Positions 42,755 through 51,659 of a stretch of DNA of 64,000 nt are shown here, piece after piece. Position 1 is the stretch's first letter; each line of letters begins with the position of its first letter. The position numbers and the translations under genes were made by a program. The DNA comes from Rubrivivax sp. (GTDB lineage: Bacteria; Pseudomonadota; Gammaproteobacteria; Burkholderiales; Burkholderiaceae_C). The notes below the pieces were generated by a model, which did not search any database, had not been told where the DNA came from, and saw only the letters and a list, made by a program, of their open reading frames with translations. The stretch spans positions 1-64,000 of the forward strand of contig JADJYX010000039.1 of assembly GCA_016719535.1 (NCBI GenBank), read 5' to 3'.

Positions 42755-43758
42755 GGCAGCTTGAGCTCCGGATCTCGTTTGAACGGCCAGCGGCGCTCGA
42801 GGTCGTTGACCAGCTGTTCCACCTTGCGCAGGCTGGCGTCGACCTCGGCGCGCAGCGCACCCAGGTCGGCGCTGGCCACGCGCGCATTGGCGGCCACGGC
42901 CTGGGCGTCCTGCAGCAGGCCGTCGACCTTGCGCAGGCTGGTGCGCGCCTCGGCCAGCAGCTGCTCGAGCTGGCGCACCGCGGCCTGCGCATCGTCGACC
43001 AGGCCTTTGTCGCCCAGCAGCTTGCCGTCGGCACGCGCGATGACGCCGTCGGTGCGCTGCACCAGGCCGTCCAGCCGCGTCAGCAGCTGCTGCGTGCGCG
43101 CCAGCGTGGCCGCGACCTGGGGTGCGTCGTCGCCCAGCAGCGCACCCAACGCACCGCGCTTGCCGGCCAGCTGTTCGTCCAGGCGACCAGTGGCGCGCTG
43201 CAGGTTGGCCAGCGTGGTCGACAGCGCCGACTCGTCGGCCGTCAGCCGGCCCAGGTTGGCCAGCAGGTCGCGTGCGGCGCTCATCAGCCGCGGGATCTCG
43301 GCGCTGGCGTCGCCGGCCAGCACCGGGCGCTCGGCACCGTCGGGCAGCGGCGGGTCGGTGAGGATGCCGCTGTAGGCCCTGATGGCGGTGCCGCCGACGA
43401 GGCCACGCGTCATCGTGAAGACGCTGCTGGTGCGCAGCCAGTGCGCGTCCTTCCTCGGCACGTCGACCAGGATGCGCACGTTGCCGTCGGCGGCGAGCTC
43501 GGTGCGGCGCACGCGGCCGATCGGAAAACCCGAGAAGGTGAGGTCCATGCCGACCACCACGCCTTCGGAATCCTCGGCCATCAGCACCAGGCGCTGCGTC
43601 GGCTCGAAGGCGCCGCGCGCATACAGCACATACAGCACCGAGGCCAGCACCAGCGCGGCCAGCAGCAGCAGCAGCGCGGTGGCGCGGCGCTCTTCGCGCC
43701 CGCTGCTCGGGGGCAGGGTCGGCACGGGCAGCGGGGGCGGGGTCGGCTCGTCGCTCAT
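42751..43758 (-). CDS. MlaD/MCE-domain lipid transport protein
   Basis: A 335-residue periplasmic substrate-binding component of an Mla-type phospholipid transporter. A proline-rich N-terminus precedes one membrane anchor (about residues 29-47). The MCE domain (about 50-130) has GVVVGMDLTFSGFPIGRV and the beta-rich lipid-tunnel core. A long helical C-terminus has repeated leucines and alanines (LQRATGRLDEQLAGKRGALG and further). The upstream frame joined to it is not part of the protein. It starts 11 bases after the permease gene. Confidence 0.88.
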   Translation of the reverse strand: MSDEPTPPPLPVPTLPPSSGREERRATALLLLLAALVLASVLYVLYARGAFEPTQRLVLMAEDSEGVVVGMDLTFSGFPIGRVRRTELAADGNVRILVDVPRKDAHWLRTSSVFTMTRGLVGGTAIRAYSGILTDPPLPDGAERPVLAGDASAEIPRLMSAARDLLANLGRLTADESALSTTLANLQRATGRLDEQLAGKRGALGALLGDDAPQVAATLARTQQLLTRLDGLVQRTDGVIARADGKLLGDKGLVDDAQAAVRQLEQLLAEARTSLRKVDGLLQDAQAVAANARVASADLGALRAEVDASLRKVEQLVNDLERRWPFKRDPELKLP

Positions 43759-43769
43759 CGGCGGTTGGT

Positions 43770-44570
43770 TCAGAAATAGTTGCCGGCCAGGCCGGCGACC
43801 TCGATCGCCAGCACCACCATGAACATGCGCACCAGGCCCTGCAGCTCGAGCCCGGCCAGACCGGCCTCGCGCGCGTGCAGCGCGGCGCCGATCGGCACCA
43901 CCGAGACGGCCAGCGCCAGCGCACCGGTCTTGAGCACGAAGACCAGCGACACCACGGGGTTGAAGACCTGGCCGACCAGCCGCGTATAGCGCTCGAAGGC
44001 AAACGGCGTGAAGCCATGCGCCAGCACATAGGCCAGCACCAGCGCCACCAGCGAACTCACCGCCGCCAGCAGCAGCACGCAGAAGATGCCGGCCAGCGCC
44101 CGCGGTGCGATCTCGGTGCGCAGCGGGTCCGCCCCCTGCGCGCGCACGCGCTCGAGGCGGCCGACCTGGCGCGCCTGCGCCAGTTCGGCGGCCATCGGCA
44201 CCGTCACGCGCACGGCCACGGCGAAGGCCGCGGTGAGCGGGATCAGCTCCAGCACCAGCACGCGCACCACCATCTCGAGCGCGTACTGCGACAGGCCATA
44301 ACTCTGCGCGGTAACGAGCACGATGCGGATGATGACCAGGCTGAGGATGGCCGCCAGCAGCGTGAACCAGGGCAGCAGCGGCAGCGCCGCGCGCACCAGC
44401 TGCACCGCCAGCGGCCGGCGCCAGGGCGCGCGCCAGCTCGACGGCGACAGCGCCAGCAGGATCACCATCGCACCCAGCTGCAGCACGCGCCAGGTCACGC
44501 GGCCACGCTGGCGCAGCCCGTGGGCCAGGGTGCGCAAGGGCGATGCGGCGGCCTGCATGCCGGTCATCAT
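43770..44570 (-). CDS. MlaE-family ABC transporter permease
   Basis: A 266-residue inner-membrane permease of the MlaE family. Several hydrophobic helices include LVIIRIVLVTAQSYGLSQYA, VVRVLVLELIPLTAAFAVAV with the conserved E-L-I/P-L segment, and IFCVLLLAAVSSLVALVLAY. The usual neighbour, an MlaF ATPase, is missing: the next gene downstream is MlaD-like with only 11 bases between. The start is chosen at the first of two adjacent ATGs; no clear ribosome site. Confidence 0.82.
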   Translation of the reverse strand: MMTGMQAAASPLRTLAHGLRQRGRVTWRVLQLGAMVILLALSPSSWRAPWRRPLAVQLVRAALPLLPWFTLLAAILSLVIIRIVLVTAQSYGLSQYALEMVVRVLVLELIPLTAAFAVAVRVTVPMAAELAQARQVGRLERVRAQGADPLRTEIAPRALAGIFCVLLLAAVSSLVALVLAYVLAHGFTPFAFERYTRLVGQVFNPVVSLVFVLKTGALALAVSVVPIGAALHAREAGLAGLELQGLVRMFMVVLAIEVAGLAGNYF

Positions 44571-44627
44571 AGGGTGCCCGCGATGCCGGGCCCGCGCCGG
44601 TGTCACCGGCATGAAACACTGGCCTCC

Positions 44628-45530
44628 ATGAAGCTGCCCGACCGCGTGCTCACCCTTGCCGATCTGCAGGCGCTGCAGGCCGCCGCCCACGTGCACCACA
44701 CGCCCTGCGGCGGCAGCGGGCCGCTGGTCTGGCATGCTTGGGGCGCAGGCGCACCCGTGCTGCTGCTGCACGGCGGCTCGGGCAGCTGGACGCACTGGGC
44801 GCGCAACATCGCGGCGCTGGTGCGCGCCGGCCGTCAGGTGTGGGCGCCCGACATGCCGGGCTTCGGCGATTCCGCCCTGCCCCCCGGCTGCCAGGACGCC
44901 GACCACCTGCCGCCCTGGCTCGAACAGGGCCTGCAGGCGTTGCTGGGGCCGCAGCCGGTGGACGTGGTGGGCTTCTCCTTCGGCGGCCTGGTGGCCGGCT
45001 ACCTGGCCACCGCGCAGCCGCAGCGCGTGGCCAGCCTGATGCTGGTGGGCGCGCCGGCGCTCAGCGACGAGCGGCTGCCACCGCTGCCGCTGCGCATCTG
45101 GAGCACGACACCCGCGGGCGAACGGCGCGACGCCATCCACCGCCACAACCTGCGCACGCTGATGCTGGCGCGCGACGCCTCCATCGACGCGCTGGCGGTG
45201 GCCATCCACGCCGCCAACATCGAGCGCGACCGCATGCGCCGCCGCCGCCTGATGCTGACCGACGCGCTGCGCACGCTGCTGCCGCGCATCGCCTGCCCGC
45301 TGGCCGGGCAGTGGGGCGAGCACGACGTGCTCTTTCGCGGCCGCCTGGGCCTGCTGGCCGAGGTGCTGCCGCTGGCGCGCGACTTCCGCGGCCTGACGCT
45401 GGTGCCCGGCGCCGGCCATTGGGTGGCCTACGAGGATGCCGCGGCCTTCGATGCCGCGCTGGCCGTCTGGCTGGCCGCGCTGGCCGGCCCCGACCCGCTG
45501 CTCAGGTCCGGCGCCGACCGCCTGCGCTGA
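44628..45530 (+). CDS. Alpha/beta hydrolase
   Basis: A 300-residue alpha/beta hydrolase with a complete triad pattern. The oxyanion region is VLLLHGGSGSW, the nucleophile is in GFSFGGL (serine between two glycines), the acid is probably in QWGEHDVLF and the histidine is in GAGHWVAYED. Resembles C-C bond hydrolases and esterases; substrate unknown. Divergent from the MlaE-like gene with a 57-base gap. Confidence 0.85.
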   Translation: MKLPDRVLTLADLQALQAAAHVHHTPCGGSGPLVWHAWGAGAPVLLLHGGSGSWTHWARNIAALVRAGRQVWAPDMPGFGDSALPPGCQDADHLPPWLEQGLQALLGPQPVDVVGFSFGGLVAGYLATAQPQRVASLMLVGAPALSDERLPPLPLRIWSTTPAGERRDAIHRHNLRTLMLARDASIDALAVAIHAANIERDRMRRRRLMLTDALRTLLPRIACPLAGQWGEHDVLFRGRLGLLAEVLPLARDFRGLTLVPGAGHWVAYEDAAAFDAALAVWLAALAGPDPLLRSGADRLR

Positions 45531-45963
45531 AACGCGGGAACAGCACCTCGTCCTCCAGCTGCACATGGGCCGCGAGGTCGGCGAACAGCCGCCCCAGGCC
45601 CGCACGCAGCGCCTGCGCGTCGGCGCCGTCGTCGGGCCAGCCGGCCAGCACCTCGTGCAGCGCGGCCATGGCGTCCTCGTGCAGGCGGTGCTCGGCCTCC
45701 AGGTCGTCGATCAGGTGGCCCATCAGCGTATTGCCGCCCTGCTCCATCATCGGAAACAGCCGCATCTCCTCCTTGAACTGGTGCTGCTCCAGCGCCACGG
45801 CCATGGCGTCCAGGTGCTCGGCCAGCGCCGGCGGCGCGCCGCGCGCCACCGCCGCGCGCGCCTGCGCCTGCAGCGGCGGCAGGTCGCGCCGGTGCGCCTC
45901 GTGGAAGCGGGTCAGGATGTGCTCGATCAGCGCCTCGGCGTCGAGGGTGGCGGGGTCGGTCAT
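45502..45963 (-). CDS. Hemerythrin domain protein
   Basis: A 153-residue all-helical hemerythrin-like domain matching the C-terminal part of YtfE/ScdA iron-sulfur repair proteins. Putative di-iron ligands are histidines in FHEAHRRDLPPL, the H and E of HQFKEEMRLFP, H and E/H in HLIDDLEAEH, and HVQLEDEVLFPRF. The short ScdA N-terminal domain is absent. Likely binds iron and responds to nitrosative or oxidative stress; convergent with the hydrolase gene by 29 bases overlap. Confidence 0.83.
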   Translation of the reverse strand: MTDPATLDAEALIEHILTRFHEAHRRDLPPLQAQARAAVARGAPPALAEHLDAMAVALEQHQFKEEMRLFPMMEQGGNTLMGHLIDDLEAEHRLHEDAMAALHEVLAGWPDDGADAQALRAGLGRLFADLAAHVQLEDEVLFPRFSAGGRRRT

Positions 45964-46144
45964 GGCGGCAGGCAAGGGTCGCTGGGATGCACCCGATGCT
46001 AGCCAGCTCGCGCCCGCGGCGCTGCCGGCCGTCGAGCGGCCGTGCCCTGAAAAGGCCGACAATCGCGCCCGCGGCCTGCGCGCCGCGGCGGCCCGCCCGG
46101 CCGTGAAGCCACCGACCCCCTGCGCCTGCGCCGCGAAAGCCCGC

Positions 46145-48793
46145 GTGTCCGACGAGCCCGCCACCGCGACCTTTCTCTTCACCGACATCGAAGGCAGCAC
46201 GCGCCTGTGGGAGCGCGAGCCCGGGCCGATGCAGCGCGCGCTGGCCCGCCACGACGCCATCAGCCGCGAAGCCGTCAGCGCCCACCGCGGGCGGCTGGTC
46301 AAGACCACCGGCGACGGCATCCACGCCGTCTTCGACGATCCGGCCGACGCGCTGCAGGCGGTGCTGGCGCTGCAGCGCGCGCTCGCCGGGACCGAGGCCG
46401 ACGGGCTGGCGCTGAAGGTCCGCTGCGGGCTGCACCGCGGCCCGGCCGAGCGCCGCGACGGCGACTACTACGGCCCCGTGCTCAACCGCGCCGCGCGCAT
46501 CATGGCCGCCGCGCATGGCGGCCAGGTGCTGCTGTCGCAGGCGGTGGCCGACGGCGTCGCCGGCCGGCTGCCGGCCGGGGCCGCGCTGCTCGACCTGGGC
46601 GAGCTGCGGCTGCGCGACCTCGACGGCGCCGAGCGTGTGCACCAGCTGCAGCACCCGGCGCTGCGCGCGCAGTTTCCGCCGCTGCGCGCGCTGGCCGCCA
46701 CGCCGACCAACCTGACGCAGCCGCTGAACAGCTTCGTCGGCCGCGAGCGCGAGCAGGCCGAGATCCGCGCGCTGCTGTCGCGCACGCGGCTGCTGACGCT
46801 GCTGGGCATGGGCGGCATCGGCAAGTCACGGCTGTCGCTGCAGGTGGCGGCCACGCTGCTGGGCGACTACCCCGACGGCGTCTGGCTGGTCGAGCTGGCG
46901 CCGCTCGGCGACGCGCGCCGCGTGCCGCACGCGCTGGCCAGCGTGCTGGGCGTGAAGGAAGACGCCGGCCGCAGCATCACCGACGCGCTGCTGGCCTGGG
47001 TGCACGACCGCCGGCTGCTGATCGTGCTGGACAACTGCGAGCACCTGCGCGGGGCCTGCGCCGCGCTGGCCAAGCAGCTGCTGCTGGCCGGCCCCGGCGT
47101 GCAGGTGCTGGCCAGCAGCCGCGACGTGCTGCAGGTCGCCGGCGAGACGGTCTACCCGGTGCCCGCGCTGTCGGTGCCCGAAACCGGACGCGGGCACGCG
47201 GGCCTCGATGTCGATGCCCTCGCGCGGCACGAGGCAGTGCGGCTGTTTCTCGACCGCGCCGGCGCCGTGCAGCCGGCCTTCCGGCTGGACGCCGGCAATG
47301 CCGCCGCGGTGGCCGAGATCTGCCGCGCGCTGGACGGCATCCCGCTGGCGCTGGAGCTGGCCGCGGCACGCACGCGTGCGCTGTCGGTGCAGGCCATCGC
47401 GGCGCGGCTGGCCGACCGTTTCCGGCTGCTGGTCAGCGGCGACGAGACGGTGCTGCCGCGGCAGCGCACGCTGCGGGCGCTCATCGACTGGAGCTTCGAG
47501 CTGCTGAGCGGGCCCGAGCGGCTGCTGTTCCGCCGCCTGTCGGTCTTTGCCGGCGGCTGGACGCTGGCGGCCGCCGAGGCCGTCACCGCCGGCGACGGCC
47601 TCGACCCGCTGGACGTGGTGACGCTGCTGTCGAACCTGGTCGACAAGTCGCTCGTCATCATGGCGCCCGCGGGCACGCGCTACCGCATGCTGGAGACGGT
47701 GCGCGCCTATGCGGCCGAGCAGCTGGCCGACAGCGGCGAGGACCCTGCCGTGCGGCTGCGCCACCTGCGCCACCACCTCGAGCTGGCCGAGACCGCGCGG
47801 CCTCAGCTGGCCGGCCCCGAACAGGGCCACTGGCTGGCGCAGCTGGACGCCGAACGCGACAACTTCCTGGCCGCGCACCGCTTCAGCGAGCAGGTCGACG
47901 ACAGCGATGCGCCCGGCCTGCGGCTGATGCACGCGCTGCGCCCCTACTGGATCAACCGCGGCGAGCTCAGCCTGGGGCTGGAGACGGCGCTGGCGCTGCT
48001 GGCGCGCCCGCGGCTGGCGGCGCGCGACGCGGCCCGCTGCATGGCCTTGTTCGGCGCCGGGCAGCTGAGCTTTCTGGCCGGCCGCCACCCCGAAGCGCAG
48101 CGCCACCTCGAGGAATGCCTGGCGATCGCGCGCGAGACCGGCAACGACGCCATCGTCGCGCGCGTGCTGCAGCCGCTGGGCATGACCTGCCTGGCGCTGC
48201 GCGACGAGGCGGCGGCCGCGCGCCACCTCGACGAGGCGCTGCAGCGCGCGCAGGGCCAGGGCGACGAGCGCGAATGGGCCTCGGCGCTCAATGCGCGCGC
48301 CATGCTGCACCGGCTGCAGGGCCGCCACGAGCTGGCCGAGCCGCTGTGCCGGCAGGCGGTGGCGATCTGCCGCCGCCTGGGCGACCAGGAGAATATCGGC
48401 GTCGGCCTGCTCAGCCTGGCGATGGTGAGCCTGTCGCTGGGCCGGCACGAGGCGGCGCAGGGCATGCTGCGCGAGGCCGCCGGCATCGCGCAGCAGACCG
48501 GCTCGCAGCCCCTGCTGCTGGGTGCGCTGGAAGTCGCCGCCGGGCTGGCCGCGGCCCTGGGCCGCTGGGCCGATGCCGCCGCCTGCTATGGCGCCGCCCA
48601 GGCCCAGCGCCGCGAGGCCGGGCTCGGGCGCGACCCCGCCGACGAGGCCTTCGTCGATGGCGCGCTGCAGGCCGCCCGCCAGGCCCTGGGCGCGGACGAA
48701 TGGACGGCCCACGAGGCGCGCGGCCGCCGGCAGCCGCTGCACGAGTGGCTGCAGGCGATCGGCAGCGGCAGCGGCGCGCCCGCTGCCGATTGA
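46145..48793 (+). CDS. Class III nucleotide cyclase-like / NB-ARC / TPR regulatory protein
   Basis: An 882-residue signal protein. Residues 1-185 form a class III cyclase domain with metal aspartates D14 (FTDIEGST) and D57 (TTGDGIHAVF), and NRAARI in the substrate region, so catalysis is possible. The STAND-type NTPase follows, with P-loop GMGGIGKS at 221-228 and a Walker-B-like LLIVLDNCEH; the C-terminal half is TPR-like repeats. The start is a GTG; a GTG at 46103 would add 14 residues. The long open frame upstream is antisense noise. Such proteins act as signal-responsive regulators; the ligand is unknown. Confidence 0.85.
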   Translation: MSDEPATATFLFTDIEGSTRLWEREPGPMQRALARHDAISREAVSAHRGRLVKTTGDGIHAVFDDPADALQAVLALQRALAGTEADGLALKVRCGLHRGPAERRDGDYYGPVLNRAARIMAAAHGGQVLLSQAVADGVAGRLPAGAALLDLGELRLRDLDGAERVHQLQHPALRAQFPPLRALAATPTNLTQPLNSFVGREREQAEIRALLSRTRLLTLLGMGGIGKSRLSLQVAATLLGDYPDGVWLVELAPLGDARRVPHALASVLGVKEDAGRSITDALLAWVHDRRLLIVLDNCEHLRGACAALAKQLLLAGPGVQVLASSRDVLQVAGETVYPVPALSVPETGRGHAGLDVDALARHEAVRLFLDRAGAVQPAFRLDAGNAAAVAEICRALDGIPLALELAAARTRALSVQAIAARLADRFRLLVSGDETVLPRQRTLRALIDWSFELLSGPERLLFRRLSVFAGGWTLAAAEAVTAGDGLDPLDVVTLLSNLVDKSLVIMAPAGTRYRMLETVRAYAAEQLADSGEDPAVRLRHLRHHLELAETARPQLAGPEQGHWLAQLDAERDNFLAAHRFSEQVDDSDAPGLRLMHALRPYWINRGELSLGLETALALLARPRLAARDAARCMALFGAGQLSFLAGRHPEAQRHLEECLAIARETGNDAIVARVLQPLGMTCLALRDEAAAARHLDEALQRAQGQGDEREWASALNARAMLHRLQGRHELAEPLCRQAVAICRRLGDQENIGVGLLSLAMVSLSLGRHEAAQGMLREAAGIAQQTGSQPLLLGALEVAAGLAAALGRWADAAACYGAAQAQRREAGLGRDPADEAFVDGALQAARQALGADEWTAHEARGRRQPLHEWLQAIGSGSGAPAAD

Positions 48794-48796
48794 CGC

Positions 48797-49321
48797 TCAC
48801 CAGTTGACCATCGGCGGGTCGAGGCTGATGGTCTGCCGGCCGTCGGTCAGCTGGATGGTGTATTTGAAGACACCCGGGCGCGTGTGCGCATTGCGGCAGG
48901 CAAATTCGCGGCCCTCGGCGCGCGGCTGGCAGTTGACCACCTCCTTCTGGCCGCTGCCCAGCAGCACGGCCTTGCCGCGGCTGCTGTCGACCAGCTGGTC
49001 GAGGATCTCGCCGTCGATGCGGATGCCGTCGCGCGTGAAGCGCCAGGGCGAATCCTTGGGCAGCTGCCAGACGATGTCGAAATCCTTCTCGCCGGGCAGG
49101 TAGACCAGGATCGGCGGATCGACGCGCACGCGGCCCGCGACCACCTCGACCTGCGGCTTGAAGTGCGACAGCCGGTCCAGCCCGATGGCGCGCGGCCCGG
49201 GCCCGCCAGGGCCACCGGGCCCACCGGGCCCACCTGGAGGCCCGTGATGCCGCATGCCGCAAGCCCCCAGCAGCGCGACGGCCGCGATGACGGCGACCCC
49301 CAGTCCCCAACGTCGGTTCAT
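48797..49321 (-). CDS. Hypothetical lipoprotein with Gly-Pro repeat
   Basis: A 174-residue lipoprotein. Signal peptide with lipobox LLGAC (cysteine at residue 21), then a GPPGGPGGPGG collagen-like spacer (residues 26-42) and a soluble domain (residues 45-174) of unknown family, with PPILVYLPGEKDFDIVWQLP and two cysteines in NCQPRAEGREFACRN. A strong AGGAGGGG ribosome site precedes the ATG. Convergent with the cyclase gene, three bases apart, and divergent from the prenyltransferase gene. Confidence 0.75.
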   Translation of the reverse strand: MNRRWGLGVAVIAAVALLGACGMRHHGPPGGPGGPGGPGGPGPRAIGLDRLSHFKPQVEVVAGRVRVDPPILVYLPGEKDFDIVWQLPKDSPWRFTRDGIRIDGEILDQLVDSSRGKAVLLGSGQKEVVNCQPRAEGREFACRNAHTRPGVFKYTIQLTDGRQTISLDPPMVNW

Positions 49322-49436
49322 GCGCCCCTCCTGGCTGTGGTGCCCGCCGATGATGCCGCAGCGGCGGTGGCGGCGGCAATGCTGGCGGCCATGACAAGAT
49401 CGCAACCCCCTGTCCGCCACCGTCGAGGACCGTCCG

Positions 49437-50360
49437 ATGCGCCCCCCCCTGCCGCTGGCCTCGGCACCGGCCACCACCCTGCCCGGCATCCTGGGCGTGG
49501 TGCGTGCGCCCTTCCTGCCGCTGGCGGTGCTGCTGGCGCTCAGCGGCGGGCTGGCGCAAGGCATCGGTGCGCTGGACCTGACGCGGCTGCTGCTGGGTGC
49601 CCTCGGGCTGGCGGCCGCGCACATGCTCGTCAATGTGCTCAACGAACTGGCCGACGATGCCTCCGGACTCGACCGCGAGACCGAGCGCACGCCGTTTTCC
49701 GGCGGCAGCGGCGCGCTGCAGAACGGGCTCATCACGCGCCAGGGCGCCTGGGGCGCCGCCTTCGTCAGCGGCGCCGTGGCGCTGGCCGTGGCCGCCGTCG
49801 CGCTGGGGGTCTACCGCGAATGGCGGCTGCTGCCGGTGGTGGCCATCGGCGCGGCCTGCATCGTCTTCTATACGCCCTGGCTGCTGCGCATCGGCCTGGG
49901 CGAACTGGCAGCCGGCCTCGGCCTGGGGGGCCTGCCGGTGATCGGCGCCGCGTTGCTGCAAGGCGGTGACCTGCAGCCCGCGGTGATCCTGGTGGCCATC
50001 GCCGCCACCGCGATGACCTTCAACCTGCTGCTCTTCAACACCATCCCCGACGCCGAGCCCGACCGTCGCGCCGGGCGTCGGTCTCTGGTGCACCGCGTGG
50101 GCGTGCCGGGCACGGCGCGCATCGGCGTGGCGGCTTGGGGCGTGGCGACGCTTTCCCTCGGCTGGGGCCTGCTCACGGGGGCCTTGCCGGCCTGGGCGGG
50201 GCTGGCCGCCATCCCGGCCATCGGCTTCATCGTGCCGGTGGGCCGCTGGGCGCTGGCCGGCGCGCCGCTGCCGGTGCCGCTGCCGGTGCTGGGGGCCAAC
50301 GTGGCGCACAACCTCGGCACCCACGCGGCGCTGGTCGCGGCCTGGCTGCTCAGCCGCTGA
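49437..50360 (+). CDS. UbiA/MenA-like prenyltransferase
   Basis: A 307-residue integral membrane prenyltransferase with about eight helices. The first Asp-rich motif is NELADDASGLD with the following GGSGALQNG block; the second is NTIPDAEPDRRAG. The GGSG block looks more like MenA (naphthoate prenyltransferase) than UbiA, though most betaproteobacteria use only ubiquinone, so the acceptor is uncertain. It converges on the arsenosugar-type operon with an 11-base overlap. Confidence 0.8.
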   Translation: MRPPLPLASAPATTLPGILGVVRAPFLPLAVLLALSGGLAQGIGALDLTRLLLGALGLAAAHMLVNVLNELADDASGLDRETERTPFSGGSGALQNGLITRQGAWGAAFVSGAVALAVAAVALGVYREWRLLPVVAIGAACIVFYTPWLLRIGLGELAAGLGLGGLPVIGAALLQGGDLQPAVILVAIAATAMTFNLLLFNTIPDAEPDRRAGRRSLVHRVGVPGTARIGVAAWGVATLSLGWGLLTGALPAWAGLAAIPAIGFIVPVGRWALAGAPLPVPLPVLGANVAHNLGTHAALVAAWLLSR

Positions 50361-50985
50361 AGTCGGGCACGCCCCAGCCGGCGGGCAGGTGGCGCAGGTC
50401 GGCCGCTTGGTCGATGTCGGCGACCGGCGGCAGTTCGGCGACGCGCAGGCCGGCCGCAGCCGCGCGCTCGCGCGTCGCGGCCATCACCGTGGTGGTGCTC
50501 CAGGCGATGTCGGCAAACAGCGTCGGCGCCGGCCGGCGCAGGCCGACCAGCGCATAACCGCCGTCGAGCGCGGGCACGAAGACGGCGTCGTGGCCGTCGA
50601 GCGCGCGCGCGGCCTGCCGCAGCCGCAGGGCATCCAGGCCCGGGGCGTCGGTGCCGATCAGCAGCGCGCGGGCGTGGCCGCCCAGCGCGCGGGCCAGCGC
50701 CCGCTGCATGCGCGCGCCGAGGTCGCCGTCGCCTTGCATCGTCAGCGCGAGCCCATGGGCCGCCGCCAGCCGCTGGAAGGCCGGATGCCCGCCATCGGGC
50801 GTGACGCACAGCTCGACGGCTTCGAAGCCCGCGGCCATGCCCTGCGCGACCGCATGGTCGAGCAGGCGGCCGGCCAGCGCGGCGGCGCCGTCGGCACCCA
50901 GCGCCGGGATCAGCCGCGTCTTGGCCAGGCCGGCCACGGGCGCCTTGGCCAAGACGATCAGCGCGGTGCCGGCCACGGCCGTCAT
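50350..50985 (-). CDS. TIGR04282-type transferase (ArsS-associated)
   Basis: A 211-residue GT-A-like nucleotidyl/glycosyltransferase of the DUF2064/TIGR04282 family: LIVLAKAPVAGLAKTRL at the N-terminus, LIGTDAPGLDALRL with its acidic metal site, and GGYALVGLRRPAPTLF. The family was defined by co-occurrence with a radical SAM/selenodomain protein and is often named an arsenosugar glycosyltransferase. The start is taken at 50985; it overlaps the TIGR04283 gene by four bases. Last gene of the ArsS operon. Confidence 0.87.
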   Translation of the reverse strand: MTAVAGTALIVLAKAPVAGLAKTRLIPALGADGAAALAGRLLDHAVAQGMAAGFEAVELCVTPDGGHPAFQRLAAAHGLALTMQGDGDLGARMQRALARALGGHARALLIGTDAPGLDALRLRQAARALDGHDAVFVPALDGGYALVGLRRPAPTLFADIAWSTTTVMAATRERAAAAGLRVAELPPVADIDQAADLRHLPAGWGVPDFSG

Positions 50986-51659
50986 CGGTAGGCCTGCGCC
51001 AGCGCCTCGGCCGATTCGCCGCGCCAGTAGCGCCAGCGCAGCCGCCACATCAGCACGATGGTGCGCCAGACGCCGCGCGTCTCCCAGCGCCGGCCCGAGG
51101 TGGTGACCCGCGCGCGCAGGCAGGCCGGGCGGCCGATGGCCCGCAGGCGGCGCGAGAGCTCGATGTCCTCCATCAGCGGCTGGTCGGGATAGGCACCGAC
51201 CTGATCGAAAACGGCACGGCGCACGAAGATCGCCTGGTCGCCGGTGGCGATGCCGGTCCAGCGCGAGCGCCGGTTCATCAGCGCGGCCACCACGGCCAGC
51301 ATCCAGGGCCGCCCGTCGATGCGCACGTCGAAGCGGCCCCAGTCGGCCCCGGCACGCAGTGCGCGGGCAATCAGCGCATCGGCGTCGGGCGGCAGCCGCG
51401 TATCGGCATGCAGGAACAGCAGCACCTCGGCCCGCACGGCCGCGGCGCCGGCATTCATCTGCCGGGCGCGCCCGCGCGGCGCGGCCAGCAGCTGGTCGGC
51501 CAGCGGTCGCGCGCGTTCGACGGTGGCGTCGCGGCTGCCGCCGTCGACGACGATGAGCTCGGCGCCCCGCGCGCGCAGCGGCGCCAGCGCCTGCAGCGTG
51601 GCCACGATGCCAGCCGCCTCGTCGAGCACCGGGACGACGATGCCGAGCGCCGGCTTCAT
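50982..51659 (-). CDS. TIGR04283-type glycosyltransferase (ArsS-associated)
   Basis: A 225-residue family 2 glycosyltransferase: IVVPVLDEAAGI, VVDGGSRDAT, the DXD-like FLHADTRLP, and MEDIELSRRLR with the ED pair. Strings such as GRARQMNAG and ATGDQAIFVRR are typical of the family tied to radical SAM/selenodomain proteins. ATGA overlaps on both sides place it within one tightly coupled operon. Confidence 0.88.
   Translation of the reverse strand: MKPALGIVVPVLDEAAGIVATLQALAPLRARGAELIVVDGGSRDATVERARPLADQLLAAPRGRARQMNAGAAAVRAEVLLFLHADTRLPPDADALIARALRAGADWGRFDVRIDGRPWMLAVVAALMNRRSRWTGIATGDQAIFVRRAVFDQVGAYPDQPLMEDIELSRRLRAIGRPACLRARVTTSGRRWETRGVWRTIVLMWRLRWRYWRGESAEALAQAYR

Noticed and set aside
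44738..46144. Long N-terminal extension of the cyclase/NB-ARC frame
   Set aside because: It overlaps the alpha/beta hydrolase in another frame and the hemerythrin gene on the opposite strand; family similarity begins at FLFTDIEGST.
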